DNA of 39,157 nt from Nocardiopsis xinjiangensis YIM 90004 (GTDB taxonomy: Bacteria; Actinomycetota; Actinomycetes; Streptosporangiales; Streptosporangiaceae): positions 1 through 39,157 of the forward strand of contig NZ_ANBE01000024.1 of assembly GCF_000341145.1 (NCBI RefSeq). The letters run 5' to 3'. Both the position numbers and the translations under genes were made by a program. The notes beneath the pieces were generated by a model. The model ran no database searches. It was not told the origin of the DNA and saw only the letters and a list, made by a program, of their open reading frames with translations. Positions within the stretch are counted from its first letter, which is position 1; the number at the start of each line of letters is the position of its first letter. This document shows, one piece after another, positions 15,884 to 24,055 of the stretch.

Positions 15884-16810
15884 TCATCGGCCCAGGCACC
15901 ACTCCAGGACGGCCATGGCGCTGTGCAGCTTGTGCTGGGCCTGGGCGAAGGCGATACTGTCCGGTCCGTCCAGGACCTCGGCCGTCACCTCTTCGCCCCG
16001 ATGCGCCGGGAGATCGTGCATGAAACCGGCTCCGGGACAGCGGCGCATGACCGCACGGTCCACGCGGAAGGGGGCGAAGGCGGTGCGCCAGTCCGGGTCC
16101 GGCTTGTCCGTGCCTGTGGTCTGCCAGCGTGTGGTGTAGACGGCGTCCACCTGCTCAGGCAGGTCGGCCATGTCGTGGCGCTCGGCAACCGAGGCCCCGG
16201 TGCGAGCGGCCGTCTCCCGCGCCTCGGCGAGGATCCCCGGGTCCAGGCCGTATCCGGGTGGTGTGCGCAGCTCCAGTGCGGTGCCGGGGAACCGGGACAG
16301 GGCCAGGGCCAGGGCGGCGGCCGTGTTGTTGCCCTCGCCGACGTAGAGCAAGCGCACGCCCTCAACCCGGCCGAGTTCGACGGTCAGGGTGGTCAGGTCG
16401 GCCAGGGCCTGTGTGGGGTGTTCGTCGGCGCTCATCGCGTTGACGACAGCCCCGCAGTGGCGGGAGAAGACATCCATCTCCTCGCGCAGACCGGCGGTGC
16501 GCATGACCAGCCCGTCCACCATGCCCCCGAGCACGCGGGCCGTGTCCTGCGTGGTCTCCCCGGTATTGGTCTGCAGGTCGTCGGGCCCGTAGGACACCAC
16601 CTGAGCGCCCAGCCGCATGGCCCCGGCACTGAAGGAGGTGCGGGTGCGGGTCGAGGTCTTGCGGAAGTACACGCCGACGACCCGTCCGGCCAAGCGGGAC
16701 TCCGCCGCACGCAGGTCGGACGCGAACTCCGCACCGCGGCCGACGATCGTCCGGACGTCGTCGTCGGACAGGTCCCGCAGGGTCAGGACGTGTCGTCCAG
16801 GGTTCGCCAT
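15884..16810 (-). CDS. ornithine-carbamoyltransferase-like enzyme, altered acceptor site
   Basis: This 308-residue enzyme keeps the carbamoyl-phosphate motifs STRTRTSF (53-60) and HPTQ (131-134). The amino-acid side is changed: the ornithine-binding HCLP motif reads HDLP (265-268, Cys to Asp), and the DxxxSMG loop is replaced by TTRWQTTG (226-233). It should therefore transfer the carbamoyl group to another amine. In tuberactinomycin clusters a paralogue (VioL/CmnL) carbamoylates a 2,3-diaminopropionate unit, and an SbnA-like diaminopropionate gene is in this operon, so diaminopropionate or a peptide-bound form of it is the best guess. The start is three bases after the NRPS stop, with AAGGAG upstream. 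A simple housekeeping OTC is unlikely given the changed motifs. Confidence 0.85.
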   Translation of the reverse strand: MANPGRHVLTLRDLSDDDVRTIVGRGAEFASDLRAAESRLAGRVVGVYFRKTSTRTRTSFSAGAMRLGAQVVSYGPDDLQTNTGETTQDTARVLGGMVDGLVMRTAGLREEMDVFSRHCGAVVNAMSADEHPTQALADLTTLTVELGRVEGVRLLYVGEGNNTAAALALALSRFPGTALELRTPPGYGLDPGILAEARETAARTGASVAERHDMADLPEQVDAVYTTRWQTTGTDKPDPDWRTAFAPFRVDRAVMRRCPGAGFMHDLPAHRGEEVTAEVLDGPDSIAFAQAQHKLHSAMAVLEWCLGR

Positions 16811-16813
16811 TCA

Positions 16814-19800
16814 TTACTCCTTGTCGAAGATCTCGGAGAGAGTCGTGGCCAGGGCAGCCACATGGGGCGGGAGGAGCGCTGTCTGATGGTCACCGGGGGT
16901 ACGACGGTGCCGGACCCCGCCCCGCGCCAGACCTCGCCAGTGGTCGAGGTAGTCCTCGAAGGAGCGGCCGACGATGGCCTCGTACTCGCCTTCGGCCAGC
17001 TCCTCGCACACGATGATGTCCACGGAGCCCTCGTACTCGGGGAACCGGTAGCGCAACCGGGCCTCGACGATCTCCCTCCAGGAGCGGAGCCGGTGCCTCC
17101 ACGAGCCGTCGAAGTCGAGGTCCCCGGGACCGACCGGGTGCTCGCCGTCGTCGACCATGCCGCGCAACAACTCCGTGAGCTCGGCGCGCGGGTCCGTACC
17201 TTCCTCGGCCTCGACCTCACCGTGCAGGGACCGTAGGAGGTGTTCGGCCCGCCGCAGGCGCCCGGCCTGTCCTTCCAGGGGATTGAACCGGGTAGAGGGG
17301 TACTCGATCGGGTCGATGAGGACCAGCCTGCAGTGCTCGCCCTCGGCACGCAGGTGCCGGGCGATCTCCCAAGCAATACCGCTCGAACCGCACCAGCCGA
17401 GGATGTTGTACGGCCCCTCGGGACGGGCCTCGCGCAGATCGTTCAGGTAGAGCCGGGCCACCTCGGCCAGGTCGGTAGTGCCCTCGGAGTGGCTGTACAG
17501 GCCGGGCCACTCGAAGGCCCCCAGCGGCCGGCGGCCCGTGTACTCCTCCGCCAGGCTCCGGTACCAGTGAGCACTCCCGCCACCGGGGTGCAGACAGAAC
17601 AGCGGGGTCTGCTCCCCCTGCTCGCCGAGCCATATGAGCGTCGAGCGCCGTTGCTCGGTCCCGCCGTCGGCGACACGGGCGAGCTCGGCCACCGTCCGAT
17701 ACTCCAACAGGTCGCGGGGGGTGAGCTGGAGATCATGCTCGCGTTCGAGCCACGCGGTGATGCGCAGCACGATCAGGGAGTGTCCGCCGAGCGCGAAGAA
17801 ATCGTCATCGCGGCCGACCCGTTCGGTCCCCAGGACCTCGGACCAGACGTCGGCGATGAGTTGCTCGGTGCCCTCGCGAGGCGGGTCGTAGGCTCTGGCC
17901 GTGTCCATGGCCTCTTCACCGGGCACCGGCAGGGAGCGGCGGTCGATCTTACCGTTGGGCAAGCGCGGGAAGGCCTCCACCGGGACGAAGCTCGTGGGGA
18001 CCATGTGGACGGGAAGGCGCTCCTCGGAATACCGCAGCAGTCCATCGGGGGCCGGCTCGCCGTCGAAGAGCACGTACGCCGCCAGCCGCCGCTGTTCGAG
18101 AGTGTCGGTGAACGGGTGTACCACCACGGAACGCACATCCTCGTGCGCGGCCAGCACCCCTTCGACCTCTCCGGGTTCGACTCGGAAACCCTGGATCTTC
18201 ACCTGGTCGTCAATGCGCCCCAGGACGCGTAGCCGACCATCCCGTTCGCGTACGCCCAGGTCGCCGGTGACATACATCCGGCTGCCGGATTCGGGGGCAT
18301 AGGGGTCGGGCAGGAAGGACCCGGCCGTCATGCCCGGCTCGCCCGCGTAGCCGGTGGCCAGGCTCGCGCCACCGATGACGATCTGCCCCGCCACCCCCCA
18401 GGGCACGGGCCGCAGTTCCTCGTCGAGGACGTAAGCGGTCGTATTGGGTGCGAGCACCCACGTGTCGTCACCCGTCTCGGCCCCGAAGCGGGTGCCGAAG
18501 CAGAAGACGGTGGCCTCCGAAGGGCCGTACATGTCCCATACCCGGGCCCCGCTCCGCACCATGCCGTGTGCGAGGTCGGGGTTGATGGCCTCGCCCCCCG
18601 AGACGACGTCGAAGCCCTCGGGCGGGATCCACCCGGCCTCGGTCAGCATCCGCCACGTCGTGGGCGAGGCCTGCATGAGGGTCGCGCCGGACGAGCGCAG
18701 CAGCGCGGCGGTGGAGACCGGGTCGCGGCCGGCGTCGGCGTCGGCCAGGACCAGCCGGGCCCCGCACAGCAGCGCGCAGAACACGTCCAACTGCCACACG
18801 TCGGTGGTGGTCGGCACAACGCTGACGACGGCGTCCCCGGGGCCGGTGTCCATGTCGGCGCGCATACTGCGGACTCGGTCGGCCAGGGCACCGTGGGAGA
18901 CCACCACGCCTTTGGGGCGGCCGGTCGATCCGGAGGTGTGGACGATGTAGGCTGCTTCGCCCAGCAACGGGGCGTACGGGCCGGACGGGGCCTCTCCGTC
19001 CGCTCCGTGTCGGCCTACCTCCTCGGGGACCAGAACGGCACAGGCGTCTTCCGAGAGCAGTGCGGCGGTCGCGGCGTCGGCGACGACCGCCCGCGCACCG
19101 CACCCGGCCAGGATCCCCGCGACGCGCTCGACGGGGTGGTGCTCGTCCAGGGGGACGTAGGCGGCGCCCACGGCCAGGGTGCCCAGGACGGCGGCCACGA
19201 GGTCGGCGGTCCGGGGCAAACACGTCCCGACCCGGTCACCCGGACCCACTCCCAGAGCACGCAGGGCGGCAGCGTAGTCCTCGGCCCGTTCCCACAACTC
19301 ACGGTAGGTCAGGCGTTCCCTGACCGCCTCCCCGGCCACTGCTTCCATGGCCACGGCGTCCGGTGTGCTCCCGGCCAGCTCGGCCACCCGCTCGTGGAGC
19401 CCCTGCTCCAGCGGGGGCACGGGCGCGGTGTCCCTCCCGAGCAGGACCGAGCGCCGTTCCTGCTCGGGGAGCAGGTCTGCGCGCACGTCGCCATCCGGGT
19501 CCCCGACCATGAGTTCCAAGGCACGCCGATACATGCGGGTCAGCATCTCGGCGCGGTCGCGGCCCACCCACCGGGACTTACCGACCAGGAGGAGGTCGCC
19601 GCCCTGAGGAACCGCGCACAGGGGGAACTCGTTGAGGCTGACGTCCGTGCTCTCTCCGGTGTCGACCAGGGTTCGGTCCAGGACGTGGAAGTCCAGGTAG
19701 TTGAAGGCCACGTCCATGAGACGCCCTCCGCCGGCGAACCGACGCTGGAGTTCGGGCATGGGGAATCGCCGGTGCGGCCATAGCTCGACCTCCTCGGTGA

Positions 19801-22800
19801 AGACCGCGCCAACCAGCTCCCGCCAGGTCCCGGCCCCGGCCGAGGAGACGAAGGGCACCGTGTTGAGGAACATGCCACGGATCCGGTCCCCGCCCTCGAA
19901 CTCCGGGCGGCCGTTGCAGACCAGACCGGAGTGGAAGGGCCCGTTCGCCACCGTGCTCCACACGGCCACGTGCGCGGCGAGCAGGACGCTCTTGAGCGAG
20001 GCGCCCGTCCGCGCGGCCAGGTCCCTCAGGCCCGCCTCCAAGTCGCGGAAGGAGACCCGCACGATGTAGTCTTCCGGGCCCTCGGGGTCGGACCACGCCT
20101 CGGGCAAGGTCAAGCGCTCGGCACCGCCCAGGCGCTCGGACCAGAATCGGAGCGCGGCGGGGTCCTCCAGCGTCCTGCGCTCCTCGGCCACGAAGTCCGC
20201 GAAACGGACCTCGGAGGCCCCTTCCTGCAACATGGGCCGCCCGCCGTCACGCACCGCGCGGTAGACAGCCAGGAGTTCGGAGACCAGCGAGTTGTGGCTC
20301 CACCCGTCCAGGATGGCGTGGCACTCGGTCAGGGACAGGTACCACCGGTCGTCGCTGGTCCGGTGTGAGTGGATGCGGATGAGGGGGGCCGTGGCCAGGT
20401 CGAAGACGCGCGCGCGTTCCTCGTCCCGGAACGCCTCCATGGCCTTGTGCGCGGCCTGCTCGTCCAGTCCGCGCAGGTCCGCGTGGCCCGTCCCGACGCT
20501 CGCACGGGAGTGCACGAGCTGGAGCGGTTCCGAACGCGACAGGTCGAACGAGGTGCGCAGAGCCTCATGGGCCGCCACCACCGCGTCGGCGGCCGCAGCC
20601 AGTGCCTCGCCGTCGAACCCCTCGTCGTCACGGATGAGGTAACTGGTGACATTGTGGTAGTTATTGCGCCCCGGGTGTGCAAGCAGTTCGTACACCATGC
20701 CCGCCTGCGTCTGCGTCAGCGGGTAAGCGTCCACGACAGTCTCGGGCAGAGCCTGCCGGTCCTCGGCAGAGATGAGGGAAAAGGGCTCCACTCCCGCGCT
20801 CTCCCCTCCGCTGCTGCTCTCGGCCACGCCGAGGAGCTCGGCGATGCTCTGGTAGCGGAACAGGTCCTGGACCGAGTAGGAGAATCCGGCCTCGCGTATC
20901 CGGCCGACCAGGCGCACCGCGATGATGGAGTCGCCGCCCAACGAGAAGAAGTTGTCCTCCATGCCGACCTGGTCCACCCCGAGGGTCCGGGACCAGATCC
21001 GCGCCATCTCCGTCTCTTGGTCGGTGCTCGGCGGCTCGAACGCCTCGGTGCTCTGCCGCGAGTACTCCGGAGAGGGCAACGCCCGCCGGTCCAGCTTGCC
21101 GTTGACGGTCAGCGGCAACCCTTCCAAGGGCACGAAGAACGCGGGGACCATGTAGGGGGGCAGCGAGGCCGACAGGTACGAGCGCAGGCTCGGCGCGCTC
21201 ACGCCCTTGCCCGCCTCGGGGACCACGTAGGCGACCAGGCGGGACGTGCCGTCCTCGCCCCGGTCAACGAGCACGGTGGCGGAGCGCACGTCCGGGTGAT
21301 CGGTCAGACGGGACTCGATCTCCCCCGGTTCGATCCGGAACCCGCGGATCTTCACCTGGTCGTCGTAACGGCCCAGGAATCCGGTGTCGCCGTCGGCCAG
21401 GACGCGCGCCTTGTCCCCGGAACGGTACATGCGCGCCCCGGGCGGACCATAAGGGTCGGGGACGAACCGTTCAGCGGTCAGGGCCGGTCGGCCCAGGTAG
21501 CCGCGGGCCACCCCCGGTCCGGACACGTGGATCTCCCCGGGCACGCCCACAGGAGCGGGCCGCAGGTGTTCGTCGAGGATGTACACCGACAGGTCGCCGA
21601 TCGACGACCCGACAGGACTGCGGTCGCCGCCCAGGTCCGCCGGCCCTACGGGTCGGTAGGTGGTGTGCACGGTGGTCTCGGTGATCCCGTACATGTTGAC
21701 CAGTTGGGGGGAGGTACCTTCGAACAGGTCCCACCACGGTTCGATGGAGGCCAGGTCGAGCGCCTCCCCCCCGAAGACCACGAGCCGGAGCCGGAAGCGC
21801 TCGGGGGTGAGCTCGTCCCGTTCGGCCAGCTCCACCAGCGACCGGAAGGCCGTCGGTGTCTGGTTGAGAACGGTGACACCCTCGGCGGCGAGGATCTCGG
21901 CCAGGTCCCAGGGCGAGCGCGTGGTCTCGGTGGACACGACCACGAGCCGCCCGCCGTAGCAGAGCGCGCCCCAGATCTCCCACACGGAGACGTCGAAGGC
22001 GAACGAATGGGCCATCAACCACGTGTCTCCGGGGCCGAAACCGTATTCCGGTTCCGTCGCGGTCAATAGCCGGACCACGTTGGAGTGGGGCACCTGAACA
22101 CCTTTGGGACGCCCGGTGGAGCCCGAGGTGTAGATGGTGTAGGCCAGATCGTCCGGGTGGGCTCCCACCCGCGGCGCTTCGCCGGGCATCCCGGCCAGCC
22201 GGTCGGCCTCCTCGGGCTCGTCCAGGACCACGGTGTGGTCGAGTGATCCGGCCACCTCGGCAATCCGGTCGCTCAGCTCCCCGTTGGTGACCACGATCCG
22301 GGACCCGGCGTCGTCGAGAAGGTAGCCGAACCGCTCGGCCGGGTGGTCGGGGTCGAGCGGGAGGTAGGCCGCGCCCGCCTTGAGGACCCCCAGCAGGGCG
22401 ACCGTCAGTTCCGGTCCCCGGGGCAGGCAGATGCCCACGAGGTCCTCGCGCCCGGCCCCGAGCTCGCGGAGCCGGTGGGCGAACCGGTTGGCACGCGTGT
22501 CCAGCTCGCCATAGGTCAGGTGAACGCCCTCGTAGGTCACGGCCACGGCCTCGGGGCGCAACCGGGCCTGTTCGGCGAAGCGCTCGTGCAGGCACGGCCC
22601 AGTGGGTGCGGAGCGGACCGGCCCAGAGGTCAAGCGTCCGTCCTGCTCCTCGTCCATGAGCGGAAGTTCGCCCACCGCCGTGCCGGGGTCGGCGGCGACG
22701 GCGCCGAGCAGATGCACGTACTGGTCGGTGAACGTCCGGACAGTGGAAGGGCCGAAGAGGGAATGCGGGAAGGTCGCTTCCCCCGTGACCGTGCCGTCCG

Positions 22801-24055
22801 GCTGCTCCTCCAGGGTCCAGGACAGGTCGAACTTGGCCTGCTGGGCGGAGAGGGTGATGGGCTCACCGGTAACCCCACCAGCTTCGAATCGGGCGGGCTC
22901 GTTGTTCTGGAAGGTGAAGTTGACCCCGACCAGGGGATGCGTGGACAGATCCCGACCCGTGTCGAGCGCGTCCACGACACGCTCGAACGGGACCTCCTGA
23001 TGCTCGTAGGCCTCCAGGGCCACCGAGCGCACACGGTCGAGGAACTCGCCGAAGGACGGCGAGCCCGACAGGTCGGCCCGGATGACAAGGAGGTTGATGA
23101 AGAGACCGATGAGATCCTGGACCCCGGAGTGGGCCCTGCCCGCGATCGGGGTTCCCACCGCCAGGTCGGTCTGGCCGGTGTGCCTGGCCAGGAGGGTGAG
23201 GAACGCCGCTAGGTAGACCATGTAAGGGGTGGCCCGATGCTCGTTGGCCAAGTCCGCCAGCGAACGGGCCAGGTCGGCCGGGATCCGGAAAAAGAGGGTC
23301 TCCCCCTCGGGACGCCACACGGCCGGTCTCGGGTGGTCGGTGAGCAGGTCGAGCGCCGGCAGGTCACGCAACCGCTCCGTCCAGTGTTCGAGGTCGTACT
23401 GGGCCCGATCGGCCCGGTCCCGCTGCCAGGCCGCGAAGTCCGCGTACTGCACCTGCGGTTCGGCCGGTTCGCGGCCCTCGCACAGCGCAGCCAGCTCACG
23501 TACGAGCAGGGAGCTGGACCACCCGTCCATCGCGATGTGGTGCACGACGATCGAGAGCACGTGCTCGTCCGGGGCCAGCCGGATCAGCCTCGCTCGCAGG
23601 ACGGGGGAGGCTGACAGATCGAACGGGTGGGAGGCGTCCTCCTGCAAGAGGGCGTCAAGGGCCTGCGGGTCGTCCCCGGACAGGTCGTCGCAGGGGAGCT
23701 TGACCACGGCCGGGGGGTCGATGACTGCCACCGGCTCCCCGTCGTCCGTGGTGTAGCGGGTACGGAAGATCTCGTGCCGACGCACGAGTTCGGTCAGTGC
23801 GCGGCCGATGCCCAGACCCTCCAGGTCCCCCCGCAGGCGCAGCACGATCGGTACGAGGAAATCCGCCCCGCCCGGACGCAACCGATCCAGCACCCATAGG
23901 CGCCGCTGACCGAAAGACAGGGCGAGCGGACCGCTGCGGGAGACCCTGGGCAGCACCGTCCCGCCCCTGTCGGAGCCGGGGGGACGCCGTCGCAGGCGAT
24001 CGCGCAGGAGTTGCGCCCCCGCACTGGATCCGGGCTTCCTCTGGTCAGTCACCAT
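16814..24055 (-). CDS. non-ribosomal peptide synthetase, modules 5-6 with thioesterase (C-A-T-C-A-T-TE)
   Basis: 2413 residues. Module 5 has a C domain with HHIAMDG (H172), an A domain whose hand-read code is DVWNVFMVHK (nearest to Thr codes such as DFWNIGMVHK) and a carrier serine at 1043. The module 6 C domain is of the YPLTQTQAG subclass and has CHAILDG (C1245, H1246): the first His is Cys but the catalytic His and Asp remain. Its A code reads DVLQVSMVFK, unlike any code I know, and its carrier serine is 2093. The thioesterase (about 2125-2413) has GWCGSSG with Cys2222 (codon 17390-17392) at the nucleophile place, an Asp in LVLIDP and a His in GDHQTAL, so a Cys-His-Asp triad. No epimerisation domain. 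ATG 24055 overlaps the upstream NRPS by 11 bases; a GTG at 24064 is possible. Confidence 0.93.
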   Translation of the reverse strand: MVTDQRKPGSSAGAQLLRDRLRRRPPGSDRGGTVLPRVSRSGPLALSFGQRRLWVLDRLRPGGADFLVPIVLRLRGDLEGLGIGRALTELVRRHEIFRTRYTTDDGEPVAVIDPPAVVKLPCDDLSGDDPQALDALLQEDASHPFDLSASPVLRARLIRLAPDEHVLSIVVHHIAMDGWSSSLLVRELAALCEGREPAEPQVQYADFAAWQRDRADRAQYDLEHWTERLRDLPALDLLTDHPRPAVWRPEGETLFFRIPADLARSLADLANEHRATPYMVYLAAFLTLLARHTGQTDLAVGTPIAGRAHSGVQDLIGLFINLLVIRADLSGSPSFGEFLDRVRSVALEAYEHQEVPFERVVDALDTGRDLSTHPLVGVNFTFQNNEPARFEAGGVTGEPITLSAQQAKFDLSWTLEEQPDGTVTGEATFPHSLFGPSTVRTFTDQYVHLLGAVAADPGTAVGELPLMDEEQDGRLTSGPVRSAPTGPCLHERFAEQARLRPEAVAVTYEGVHLTYGELDTRANRFAHRLRELGAGREDLVGICLPRGPELTVALLGVLKAGAAYLPLDPDHPAERFGYLLDDAGSRIVVTNGELSDRIAEVAGSLDHTVVLDEPEEADRLAGMPGEAPRVGAHPDDLAYTIYTSGSTGRPKGVQVPHSNVVRLLTATEPEYGFGPGDTWLMAHSFAFDVSVWEIWGALCYGGRLVVVSTETTRSPWDLAEILAAEGVTVLNQTPTAFRSLVELAERDELTPERFRLRLVVFGGEALDLASIEPWWDLFEGTSPQLVNMYGITETTVHTTYRPVGPADLGGDRSPVGSSIGDLSVYILDEHLRPAPVGVPGEIHVSGPGVARGYLGRPALTAERFVPDPYGPPGARMYRSGDKARVLADGDTGFLGRYDDQVKIRGFRIEPGEIESRLTDHPDVRSATVLVDRGEDGTSRLVAYVVPEAGKGVSAPSLRSYLSASLPPYMVPAFFVPLEGLPLTVNGKLDRRALPSPEYSRQSTEAFEPPSTDQETEMARIWSRTLGVDQVGMEDNFFSLGGDSIIAVRLVGRIREAGFSYSVQDLFRYQSIAELLGVAESSSGGESAGVEPFSLISAEDRQALPETVVDAYPLTQTQAGMVYELLAHPGRNNYHNVTSYLIRDDEGFDGEALAAAADAVVAAHEALRTSFDLSRSEPLQLVHSRASVGTGHADLRGLDEQAAHKAMEAFRDEERARVFDLATAPLIRIHSHRTSDDRWYLSLTECHAILDGWSHNSLVSELLAVYRAVRDGGRPMLQEGASEVRFADFVAEERRTLEDPAALRFWSERLGGAERLTLPEAWSDPEGPEDYIVRVSFRDLEAGLRDLAARTGASLKSVLLAAHVAVWSTVANGPFHSGLVCNGRPEFEGGDRIRGMFLNTVPFVSSAGAGTWRELVGAVFTEEVELWPHRRFPMPELQRRFAGGGRLMDVAFNYLDFHVLDRTLVDTGESTDVSLNEFPLCAVPQGGDLLLVGKSRWVGRDRAEMLTRMYRRALELMVGDPDGDVRADLLPEQERRSVLLGRDTAPVPPLEQGLHERVAELAGSTPDAVAMEAVAGEAVRERLTYRELWERAEDYAAALRALGVGPGDRVGTCLPRTADLVAAVLGTLAVGAAYVPLDEHHPVERVAGILAGCGARAVVADAATAALLSEDACAVLVPEEVGRHGADGEAPSGPYAPLLGEAAYIVHTSGSTGRPKGVVVSHGALADRVRSMRADMDTGPGDAVVSVVPTTTDVWQLDVFCALLCGARLVLADADAGRDPVSTAALLRSSGATLMQASPTTWRMLTEAGWIPPEGFDVVSGGEAINPDLAHGMVRSGARVWDMYGPSEATVFCFGTRFGAETGDDTWVLAPNTTAYVLDEELRPVPWGVAGQIVIGGASLATGYAGEPGMTAGSFLPDPYAPESGSRMYVTGDLGVRERDGRLRVLGRIDDQVKIQGFRVEPGEVEGVLAAHEDVRSVVVHPFTDTLEQRRLAAYVLFDGEPAPDGLLRYSEERLPVHMVPTSFVPVEAFPRLPNGKIDRRSLPVPGEEAMDTARAYDPPREGTEQLIADVWSEVLGTERVGRDDDFFALGGHSLIVLRITAWLEREHDLQLTPRDLLEYRTVAELARVADGGTEQRRSTLIWLGEQGEQTPLFCLHPGGGSAHWYRSLAEEYTGRRPLGAFEWPGLYSHSEGTTDLAEVARLYLNDLREARPEGPYNILGWCGSSGIAWEIARHLRAEGEHCRLVLIDPIEYPSTRFNPLEGQAGRLRRAEHLLRSLHGEVEAEEGTDPRAELTELLRGMVDDGEHPVGPGDLDFDGSWRHRLRSWREIVEARLRYRFPEYEGSVDIIVCEELAEGEYEAIVGRSFEDYLDHWRGLARGGVRHRRTPGDHQTALLPPHVAALATTLSEIFDKE

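Noticed and set aside
15884..16810. Plain housekeeping ornithine carbamoyltransferase (argF)
   Set aside because: Both ornithine-binding motifs are changed and the gene is locked into the NRPS operon rather than an arginine operon.
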